From Pachypanchax playfairii (Eukaryota; Chordata; Actinopteri; Cyprinodontiformes; Aplocheilidae), in assembly GCA_006937955.1 (NCBI GenBank), contig SSNP01000043.1, positions 244,903 through 308,902 of the forward strand: a DNA stretch of 64,000 bases, read 5' to 3'. This document shows, piece after piece, positions 23,101-35,100 of the stretch; the stretch's first letter is position 1; each line of letters begins with the position of its first letter. A program made the translations under genes and the position numbers. Below the pieces are notes generated by a model, which ran no database searches, was not told the DNA's origin, and worked only from the letters and a program-made list of their open reading frames with translations.

Positions 23101-26100
23101 CTCAAACTACGCAGGTTGAAACCACGCCTAGCATGCTGCTGGCTAAAAGCTGTAGCATAACACGTAGCAAACAGGAAAGAACGTCTGACATTGCAATCTG
23201 CAGCGGGGCAGGAAACAGTATACCTTGCTCGCATAGGCTAGTTTGTTAGCCAATCAGAGTCCAGCAAATCCGAATAATAAATATGAACGACCAGCTCCCT
23301 GAAGCCTGATGGAACCAGCAGAATTTTAATGCAGATAGATTGAAAGGTTCTGTTAATCAGTGTTTCCTGACGTTTTTTAGATATAAAATGTTTCATATTA
23401 CTGGTTAATACTTAAGAAATAACCACAGAGTCCTGAAATCTGTATGAAATGGCCTCTTTAAAAAGTCTTGTTCTTTGAGTCAGGGTATTGTCCTCCCTCA
23501 TTGGTTGGCTGTGACCTGGTACTATTAGCTCCTTATTAGTCCTTTTAGCACTTCCTTCCCCAAATGAAACTTGAGATGTCTTCTAAAGACAGATTGTACT
23601 TCCTGTATCCTGGACCAGTCTTTTGTACCATTTACTGACCATCTGGATAAACATTTTATTTCATTATGAAGTTTATGACTTGAGTATTTATGACTGTGCA
23701 TTTAGGACAGGGTTTCCAGGTTTAGCATTAGTGACTCATGAAGACAAAAGTAAGTTTTTTAAAATAAGAAACAAGTAAAAATTCGGGCCGGGACTTTAAC
23801 GCGTTAATTAAGATTAATTAATTACACAAAAATAACGCGTTAATTTTTTTAACGCATTTTAATCGCACTTATTTAAGCACCGCAGAACATCTCTCATGAG
23901 TTTCAGCGGACCGATTATACTGGCGCACCTACCAGCGTTCATTATTTAGGACAACAACAAACCACAGTGAACATGAAGGAAGAAGCAACTGCTTTGATTG
24001 GCCCCGTGGATGGAAAGTTTTGTTATAAAAAATGACTGGATGGAAGCGTGGATAAGAGCATGTGTGCTAGCTATGCAGCAAGGAATTTGCATATCACCGC
24101 AGCACATCGGGCCTGAAGTATCACCTCAATGTTAAACATATAGCAGCTAGCGTGGACGTTAGCCCGACTACGAGTACAAGTGTAGACATTTTCTACACTT
24201 AATGCACTGGTCTGTTGGACTTGGTTGAACAAAAATAAACAATATTTTGTTGCTTAAGCTTATGTGTATTCAGTCATGATTCAATGGTATACTAAAAATC
24301 CGTTTGAAAAAAATTCTCACTGTTCTCTGGTCAAATATTTATATGCGATTAAAATGCGATTAATTTTGATTAATTAATTACAAAGCCTCTAATTAATTAG
24401 ATTACAATTTTTAATCGAGTCCCAGCCCTAGTAAAAATATATAGTTTAAATTACCACTGTATTCATTTTCAGATAGTTGGAATCTTTTATACTGTTTTCA
24501 TAAGGACTGATCCTGGTTCTCATGTGTTTAGACTTTCATTCTGCAGCGTCTCTCACAGTGAGTCCTGGCAGAGTTCAACACTTCACCTTTGACCCCGTCT
24601 CGTTGACCTGTAAGGGAAACTCTACTGACTGGAGAGTGAGCAGGTTTCCTGATGTTGGCTATATGCCACAGTGTTCTACCTGGGCAACAGTAAATGGATC
24701 AACATGCAATGTCAATTTAAGACCATACAGTCAAGCTACGTACTGGTGTGAGACTGGATCAGGATTCAGTAATGCAGTCAACATTACTGGACAATGTAAG
24801 TAATTTTTTTCCTCATTTATTTTCTGATAATGCTTTGAACATTAAAAGTTTCAGGTAGTCAATACAGTTAGCTAAATAGTGCACAAAATTAAGAAAAGTA
24901 TCCACAGCTGTGATCAAAACTGTGATCCCTTGACCTGTTTTACAGCTGGTGATATTATCCTGGTGAGCCCAGTCTATCCTGTGACCGAGGGACATGCTGT
25001 TACTTTGGGCTGCAAGCTCAGGAACAAAACTTTTCTGTCTAATGTGAATTTTTCTAAAAATAAAAATCTAATTCAAAGTGATATAAGAGGAGAGATGACA
25101 ATTTCTCACGTGTCAAAGCTTGATGAAGGTTTCTACACATGTGAATACGCAGGAAACAATTCTCCACAGAGTTGGCTGGCAGTGAAAAGTAAGTAAACCT
25201 TCCAACTGTTTTGACTTTTTGGACAGTGGTGTTTTTAAAAATTAAGATTAGAAGATGTTGATTCAACATGTTATCTTCTCCAGCAGCATCAGTACCCAAA
25301 GTCTCTCTAACCTTTAGTTTGTTGGTCATTGGGCTGGTTTGTGGAATTTTCTTCCTTCTTCTTCTGCTGCTGTGTCTCTGCAGATTTTTCAAGGGTAAGA
25401 TTTTCTATTTTTAAATTAGATTGATTACATTCAGTATTAATGATTCATTCAGATAAGGCCCCCTTCACACAGGACACTGCTCTTTATGAACCAAACAGCC
25501 TACTTTGCTAGATTGCAGCAAATCTGGAAAATACATTTTAGTGTGAAAAACATCTCTGACTTTAAAAGGCAGCAGTTTGCGTGAACTTTATTTCATGTAT
25601 GGTCATGATCACACCAGGCACAGAGGTATGACTCATTTTGTACTGCATCAAAATGTGACATTGATCACACCAACAAGCTGCGACCATGTGATGGGGCTAT
25701 TCCTGCCATAAGGTCAGTCCTGCTTAACACTCTCAATAACCAAGCCATGCCAGTACACGCAAGCCCAATACCATGGATAGGCTACCACCCACGACCTCTA
25801 CGCTAAACCCAGGACTCTGATCGGGGGCGGACTGAGACAATAATTCAGGCCGGAAATTTAATATCATCCCAGGCCACCGCCACCCAATTATTGCAAAACG
25901 CCAAGAGTGAGTTTGGTTGTATGCCTATTGATGTAAGAGTGTAAAATAACGAAACAAAAGCTACACATGCAACCACACAATGCTTTTTCTGTTTCTTTCC
26001 CCTACAAAATAATTATTTTTGTTCGCCTGTTCTCAAATCATATAAACAGAAATTACATTTAATCTACTACTAAACAGGTAAATGTGTGGCCTGCACATTT

Positions 26101-29100
26101 ACCAGCCGACAAGCTTCACAGCCCTTCAGATCAGTTTCTCACTAGACTGAAACTAGACTGATAAAAGGACAAGTTTCCCCGTCGAAGTTCTTGCTTTATT
26201 AAGCTTCCGTTAAATCAATGAACGAAAATTGTTTTGAGTGTTTTTTTTACTCGCCGTGAGAATCAAGTCTCTCGGTATTCACGTACACTAAACCTGGCGG
26301 TTAGACTTGATTAGTCTGAGCTACAACAATGATTAATTTTACTCTGGGATTAAAAATAAATTTTTGAATTTCAGTTGAAATGATTATCATCCACCAAACA
26401 CTATTTTCTATAACTTCTTGTTTGTTTAGGCTGCCATGTTTTTATATTACTTTATATATGTAGATGGATGAACGGACAGATAGTCAAAGTTACAGGGGGA
26501 ACGAGATATTTCAGCACCCTGAAATATTCCGTTCCCCCTCCTTACTTTTTAATACTTTGACTGACAAGCCTGTCCTTTTCTGTCCACAGTCCTCTCATCA
26601 TGGACACTTACTTCTGTGAATATGAAGACGTTTGGTCTTTTTATGTCAAAGTTACAGGGGGGAACAGGATTTCTCAGCACCCTGAAATATTCCGTTCCGT
26701 GAGAGAGCTGTGGCCTTATTGTTACGTTCAAAACAAACTTGAAAGAATATGTTAAACCATCATTTAATTGCACTACAGGCTATTTTGCCTGATTTACCTT
26801 AACATGTGCACTTTATTTTATTTCGTATCCCCCTGTTTTGATCCCTGTTGAAGAGATGGCTTATGTGACACTTTTTTCTTCAGCCTTCTGTTGAACAGTG
26901 TTATATTGTGTGTGAGATCATTTTCTCCAACTGTGAATGACTGTTGAATTTAGGTATATGCCAGTGTTTTTTTTCAATAAAAACATTTGCACAAAGCAAG
27001 CCGATCCACTCTTCCATAAGAGCATTAAAATGAGAAAAAAAAATAACTGGGACAAAAAAGAAATCAAGGGACACTTGAACTAGATAATGTGCGATTAATC
27101 AAGCTTAATTGCGAATTAACTTGGACATAAATTCGATTAATCGCGATTAAATATTTTAATNGGTCTTGTGCGAAAATGTGTTCCCCTGAAATATTCTGTT
27201 TCCCCTGTCTCGGGAGCGCGCACCGCAGCCAGAGGGGCGGAGCCGACAAGCTTCACAGCCCTTCAGATCAGTTTCTCGCTAGACTGAAACTAGACTGATA
27301 AAAGGACAAGTTTCCCTGTCGAAGTTCTTGCTTTATTAAGCTTCCGTTAAATCAATGAACGAAAACGAAAATTGTTTTGAGTGTTTTTTTTACTCGCCGT
27401 GAGAATCAAGTCTCTCGGTATTCACGTACACTAAACCTGGCGGTTAGACTTGATTAGTCTGAGCTACAACAATGATTAATTTTACTCTGGGATTAAAAAT
27501 AAATTTTTGAATTTCAGTTGAAATGATTATCATCCACCAAACACTATTTTCTATAACTTCTTGTTTGTTTAGGCTGCCATGTTTTTATATTACTTTATAT
27601 ATGTAGATGGATGAACGGACAGATAGTCAAAGTTACAGGGGGAACGAGATATTTCAGCACCCTGAAATATTCCGTTCCCCCTCCTTACTTTTTAATACTT
27701 TGACTGACAAGCCTGTCCTTTTCTGTCCACAGTCCTCTCATCATGGACACTTACTTCTGTGAATATGAAGACGTTTGGTCTTTTTATGTCAAAGTTACAG
27801 GGGGGAACAGGATTTCTCAGCACCCTGAAATATTCCGTTCCGTGAGAGAGCTGTGGCCTTATTGTTACGTTCAAAACAAACTTGAAAGAATATGTTAAAC
27901 CATCATTTAATTGCACTACAGGCTATTTTGCCTGATTTACCTTAACATGTGCGCTTTATTTTATTTCGTATCCCCCTGTTTTGATCCCTGTTGAAGAGAT
28001 GGCTTATGTGACACTTTTTTCTTCAGCCTTCTGTTGAACAGTGTTATATTGTGTGTGAGATCATTTTCTCCAACTGTGAATGACTGTTGAATTTAGGTAT
28101 ATGCCAGTGTTTTTTTCAATAAAAACATTTGCACAAAGCAAGCCGATCAACTCTTCCATAAGAGCATTAAAATGAGAAAAAAAATAACTGGGACAAAAAA
28201 GAAATCAAGAGACACTTGAACTAGATAATGTGCGATTAATCAAGCTTAATTGCGAATTAACTTGGACATAAATTCGATTAATCGCGATTAAATATTTTAA
28301 TTGTTTGACAGCACTAGTTATTGCACATTTTATTAGTTTTACATGATGTTCTTACATGAGCAGATGGTCTAATGAGCCGCACGGCGGATTGTTTATTTAA
28401 GACTCAAACTCCACCTGACCAATCGCGAGCAGGTCAGTTCGGCAGCCAGACTACCGGGAAATCTCCCGATGCTCCCGACGGCATTCTCAGAACCATTGTG
28501 TATAAATCATGTTAAGTCATGTGTAATTCGGAACACACCAAACCACACATAAGACCAGGTTCTGGCTTATTTTTATGTTGATGTCATAGTGGAGCTGATC
28601 ATCATCCAATGTGAAAGGAGCATTTCTCTCTGTGTAGAATTCATAATTACTAAGAGCATGTCTTTTCATCATTCACAGATTCCTGTTTAATCAGGTGGGT
28701 GCAAGATTTTGTTCTTTGTTTTCAGCAAGGATTGGATTCTGTTTCTTGAAATCAGTTTCTTTCACAGGTTGTTTGAGCCCAGCAGTTCTCAGAGCTCAAA
28801 TCAGACCTCTGCTGCAGACCAGGAAGAAGGTCCGTGCAGCCAACCCTCCTCTGTTCTTTATATTATAAGCTTATTTTTATTTTTGACAGTCTTAACCTTA
28901 TGCCCCCCAAATTTTCAATTTCAATGTAAAAAGGAAATTATATAAACAAATTTTTAGAAAGGTTTATGAAGATTTATCTATCCTTGTCTCGACTTGTGTT
29001 TCAAGGTGAAACTTGTCTCCTTGAACCCGTCACTGGCCTTGAAGTTCCTGAAAATGATGCAGTTAATGCAATGACAGGTAAAGTTGGGAAAGTTTCTAAT

Positions 29101-32100
29101 ACTGCAAAAAATGTCCACAGGTTTCTGTTAATGTCGTTGAACAATTTAACCTCTTAAGCCCCAACGTCCCCCAATTGGGGGACTTAGGGTTAGGTTAGGT
29201 TAGGTTAGGTTCTAAACAAATTTCACAAGTGTTCCCTTTATTTTGACACCAAAACTATTCAAATAGACCTTGTAGATGCAGAGATATACACTATTCATTT
29301 TGGGTATGTCATTTTCGAGCAAAAACCTAAAAAAGGGCTTGGGGCTTAAGAGGTTAATGAGTACCAAGACTGAGTGGAACATATCAAAAAGAAAAGCCCC
29401 CTTATAGAGAAAATAGAGAAAAATAGGCTGGACTGGAGTCAAGCAAACCAGACCAGACCCAAGATGCAGAATGGGCAAAGATTCTTCTGAAATAAAACAA
29501 CTCTTAACCAAGTGGCTTGAATACAAGAACAAGTATGCTGAGTACAAGCTGGAAGGCTCCACCAAGAGTGACTGAGAATGAATGACCCAAGATAACGTGG
29601 AACCTTCAGGTCCAGACGGACCAACATAGGATTGTTAACTAACTGGAGATATTGGTTAGTAGTGCTAGATCTAGAGATCCCAAGTGGTAGAAATACTGAG
29701 AGGAAGGAAATGAGAAAACCGAAAAATACCAAGTGCTAAAGGAGGAAACAAAGAATTTGTAAAAGGTCAAGTCCTTAGTGGTATCAGTATCATTATGTAT
29801 ATACTGTATATCCATATACGCACACAGACACGTATATATGTATATGTATATTTTTACACAAATTACTAACTTAATAAATTTAAAACAATCATTTTATGAA
29901 TGGCTGTATCTAAAGCTCAGCAATCAAATTATATTTCAGATACAGTCACGAGTGTCACATATTCTTCTGTTGAGTTTAAAGTCATCAAGAGCAAAAGTAA
30001 GTATATTTTATGTCTAACAAAGTCCATACTTTAAATGTGCAGTACTTGAGATGCCTTTTTACAACTTTAATGAAAAATAACCAAGGAACTGATTAGATGC
30101 ATTTTATAGTAATGTGTAAAGATAATCTCATTGTTTTAGATTTCTTAAAGACAATTTTTACTGATTAACAAACCAAAACTTTTGCAGACAATTTTTAAAG
30201 AATCTAAATAAAAAAACAGCTTCAGTCTTTTTCCACAAATTTAAAAAAAATGTATTTTACATAATTTGGTCATTTTTCCAGAAAAGCAAACAAACCTGAA
30301 GGAGACCTCTATTTACTNNNNNNNNNNTCTTTATGAACCAAACAGCCTACTTTGCTAGATTGCAGCAAATCTGGAAAATACATTTTAGTGTGAAAAACAT
30401 CTCTGACTTTAAAAGGCAGCAGTTTGCGTGAACTTTATTTCATGTATGGTCATGATCACACCAGGCACAGAGGTATGACTCATTTTGTACTGCATCAAAA
30501 TGTGACATTGATCACACCAACAAGCTGCGACCATGTGATGGGGCTATTCCTGCCATAAGGTCAGTCCTGCTTAACACTCTCAATAACCAAGCCATGCCAG
30601 TACACGCAAGCCCAATACCATGGATAGGCTACCACCCACGACCTCTACGCTAAACCCAGGACTCTGATCGGGGGCGGACTGAGACAATAATTCAGGCCGG
30701 AAATTTAATATCATCCCAGGCCACCGCCACCCAATTATTGCAAAACGCCAAGAGTGAGTTTGGTTGTATGCCTATTGATGTAAGAGTGTAAAATAACGAA
30801 ACAAAAGCTACACATGCAACCACACAATGCTTTTTCTGTTTCTTTCCCCTACAAAATAATTATTTTTGTTCGCCTGTTCTCAAATCATATAAACAGAAAT
30901 TACATTTAATCTACTACTAAACAGGTAAATGTGTGGCCTGCACATTTACCAGCCGACAAGCTTCACAGCCCTTCAGATCAGTTTCTCACTAGACTGAAAC
31001 TAGACTGATAAAAGGACAAGTTTCCCCGTCGAAGTTCTTGCTTTATTAAGCTTCCGTTAAATCAATGAACGAAAATTGTTTTGAGTGTTTTTTTTACTCG
31101 CCGTGAGAATCAAGTCTCTCGGTATTCACGTACACTAAACCTGGCGGTTAGACTTGATTAGTCTGAGCTACAACAATGATTAATTTTACTCTGGGATTAA
31201 AAATAAATTTTTGAATTTCAGTTGAAATGATTATCATCCACCAAACACTATTTTCTATAACTTCTTGTTTGTTTAGGCTGCCATGTTTTTATATTACTTT
31301 ATATATGTAGATGGATGAACGGACAGATAGTCAAAGTTACAGGGGGAACGAGATATTTCAGCACCCTGAAATATTCCGTTCCCCCTCCTTACTTTTTAAT
31401 ACTTTGACTGACAAGCCTGTCCTTTTCTGTCCACAGTCCTCTCATCATGGACACTTACTTCTGTGAATATGAAGACGTTTGGTCTTTTTATGTCAAAGTT
31501 ACAGGGGGGAACAGGATTTCTCAGCACCCTGAAATATTCCGTTCCGTGAGAGAGCTGTGGCCTTATTGTTACGTTCAAAACAAACTTGAAAGAATATGTT
31601 AAACCATCATTTAATTGCACTACAGGCTATTTTGCCTGATTTACCTTAACATGTGCGCTTTATTTTATTTCGTATCCCCCTGTTTTGATCCCTGTTGAAG
31701 AGATGGCTTATGTGACACTTTTTTCTTCAGCCTTCTGTTGAACAGTGTTATATTGTGTGTGAGATCATTTTCTCCAACTGTGAATGACTGTTGAATTTAG
31801 GTATATGCCAGTGTTTTTTTCAATAAAAACATTTGCACAAAGCAAGCCGATCAACTCTTCCATAAGAGCATTAAAATGAGAAAAAAAATAACTGGGACAA
31901 AAAAGAAATCAAGAGACACTTGAACTAGATAATGTGCGATTAATCAAGCTTAATTGCGAATTAACTTGGACATAAATTCGATTAATCGCGATTAAATATT
32001 TTAATTGTTTGACAGCACTAGTTATTGCACATTTTATTAGTTTTACATGATGTTCTTACATGAGCAGATGGTCTAATGAGCCGCACGGCGGATTGTTTAT

Positions 32101-35100
32101 TTAAGACTCAAACTCCACCTGACCAATCGCGAGCAGGTCAGTTCGGCAGCCAGACTACCGGGAAATCTCCCGATGCTCCCGACGGCATTCTCAGAACCAT
32201 TGTGTATAAATCATGTTAAGTCATGTGTAATTCGGAACACACCAAACCACACATAAGACCAGGTTCTGGCTTATTTTTATGTTGATGTCATAGTGGAGCT
32301 GATCATCATCCAATGTGAAAGGAGCATTTCTCTCTGTGTAGAATTCATAATTACTAAGAGCATGTCTTTTCATCATTCACAGATTCCTGTTTAATCAGGT
32401 GGGTGCAAGATTTTGTTCTTTGTTTTCAGCAAGGATTGGATTCTGTTTCTTGAAATCAGTTTCTTTCACAGGTTGTTTGAGCCCAGCAGTTCTCAGAGCT
32501 CAAATCAGACCTCTGCTGCAGACCAGGAAGAAGGTCCGTGCAGCCAACCCTCCTCTGTTCTTTATATTATAAGCTTATTTTTATTTTTGACAGTCTTAAC
32601 CTTATGCCCCCCAAATTTTCAATTTCAATGTAAAAAGGAAATTATATAAACAAATTTTTAGAAAGGTTTATGAAGATTTATCTATCCTTGTCTCGACTTG
32701 TGTTTCAAGGTGAAACTTGTCTCCTTGAACCCGTCACTGGCCTTGAAGTTCCTGAAAATGATGCAGTTAATGCAATGACAGGTAAAGTTGGGAAAGTTTC
32801 TAATACTGCAAAAAATGTCCACAGGTTTCTGTTAATGTCGTTGAACAATTTAACCTCTTAAGCCCCAACGTCCCCCAATTGGGGGACTTAGGGTTAGGTT
32901 AGGTTAGGTTAGGTTCTAAACAAATTTCACAAGTGTTCCCTTTATTTTGACACCAAAACTATTCAAATAGACCTTGTAGATGCAGAGATATACACTATTC
33001 ATTTTGGGTATGTCATTTTCGAGCAAAAACCTAAAAAAGGGCTTGGGGCTTAAGAGGTTAATGAGTACCAAGACTGAGTGGAACATATCAAAAAGAAAAG
33101 CCCCCTTATAGAGAAAATAGAGAAAAATAGGCTGGACTGGAGTCAAGCAAACCAGACCAGACCCAAGATGCAGAATGGGCAAAGATTCTTCTGAAATAAA
33201 ACAACTCTTAACCAAGTGGCTTGAATACAAGAACAAGTATGCTGAGTACAAGCTGGAAGGCTCCACCAAGAGTGACTGAGAATGAATGACCCAAGATAAC
33301 GTGGAACCTTCAGGTCCAGACGGACCAACATAGGATTGTTAACTAACTGGAGATATTGGTTAGTAGTGCTAGATCTAGAGATCCCAAGTGGTAGAAATAC
33401 TGAGAGGAAGGAAATGAGAAAACCGAAAAATACCAAGTGCTAAAGGAGGAAACAAAGAATTTGTAAAAGGTCAAGTCCTTAGTGGTATCAGTATCATTAT
33501 GTATATACTGTATATCCATATACGCACACAGACACGTATATATGTATATGTATATTTTTACACAAATTACTAACTTAATAAATTTAAAACAATCATTTTA
33601 TGAATGGCTGTATCTAAAGCTCAGCAATCAAATTATATTTCAGATACAGTCACGAGTGTCACATATTCTTCTGTTGAGTTTAAAGTCATCAAGAGCAAAA
33701 GTAAGTATATTTTATGTCTAACAAAGTCCATACTTTAAATGTGCAGTACTTGAGATGCCTTTTTACAACTTTAATGAAAAATAACCAAGGAACTGATTAG
33801 ATGCATTTTATAGTAATGTGTAAAGATAATCTCATTGTTTTAGATTTCTTAAAGACAATTTTTACTGATTAACAAACCAAAACTTTTGCAGACAATTTTT
33901 AAAGAATCTAAATAAAAAAACAGCTTCAGTCTTTTTCCACAAATTTAAAAAAAATGTATTTTACATAATTTGGTCATTTTTCCAGAAAAGCAAACAAACC
34001 TGAAGGAGACCTCTATTTACTCTGAATTAAGAACAGGATCATCTGCAGGTAAAATCTTTCACAATAAATCCTCAGATATATTTTACTAATACCCTGAGAC
34101 ATTATTTTTATGGCTGTACAGATGTCCTGCACACATACAACTTATTTTCTTCCATTATTAGCACTTCAGGTGTTGTTACTTTTCACCACACTGGTTGAAG
34201 ACAATCAGTTCCACCACATAGTCCATAACTTTACAGTTTAAAGCCCACATTTTAATGTAATCACACTTCTGTGATGTGCACATGTTCTGCTGCTCATGTT
34301 TTAATAACTGAACTACACTACCAGTCAAAAGTTTGGGTAACACTTCCTTTTACAGTCCTCTAATTACTAAGTAATTACCTGGTACTTATTTGGCAAATCT
34401 TGGTGTATTATTGGTAATTACCATGTGTAAGTAGGTAAATACAAAGAAAGTACAGCAGATATTATTCAGCCTTTACCTGATACAAATATGGAAAATTAAA
34501 GTATATATGGGGTAATTACCACACGTAATAAGTAGGTAAATACAAAGGAGGTACTGCTGGATTTATTAAGAAAAACCTCCACTATTACCCATCAACTCAG
34601 TTAGGTTGTGACCAATTTAGATTTGTAATAACTAAAATAAATATAGTACCTTCCAATAAATTACCTTTTCTTATATGTCCTTCAGAGTTTAAGCATTTAC
34701 CTTGTACTTACCTGTACTAACCTTCTACCCCTGTAGGAAGTTTTTCTTTAGGATTCTGGTACATGTTAAAGAGGCCCTTCCATTAAAAACAGTTTTTCTG
34801 AGGTTTCTGTTGAATATTTTAGCTCCACAGGTGTTCTTCTCCGAACGGCCTGTATCTGTTTCGTCACAACTCCTTTGTTCGTTAGTATTTATCAGCTCCC
34901 GCAGTTGAAACCACGCCTAGCATGCTGCTGGCTAAAAGCTTTAGCATAAACACGTATCAAACCGGAAGAGACTACGTCTGCTGTTGCCATGCGCAGCGGG
35001 GCAGGAAACAGTATACCTTGCTCTGATAGGCTAGTTTGTTAGCCAATCTGAGTCCAGCAAATTCAAATAATGTATATTAATGAGTTGCAGCCTGAAGCCA

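Larger units (their letters stand above)
25481..30317 (+). repeat. Left copy of a long direct repeat (likely contig overlap)
   Basis: It matches 30328-34021. Offsets are +4847 before the hAT copies and +3704 after them, the difference being an extra 1,143 bp of hAT sequence here. It holds cytoplasmic exons of the FcRL-type gene and stops mid-exon at the 10-N gap. Confidence 0.9.
30328..34021 (+). repeat. Right copy of the long direct repeat
   Basis: It is near-identical to 25481-30317 but with a single hAT copy. It completes the exon cut by the gap (33986-34048) and carries on into unique sequence toward the last FcRL exon. Confidence 0.9.

Noticed and set aside
26549..26773. 74-codon minus-strand frame repeated three times
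   Set aside because: It lies within copies of the non-autonomous hAT element. Its repetition reflects the repeat, not coding selection, and it is absent from the 10093 copy.
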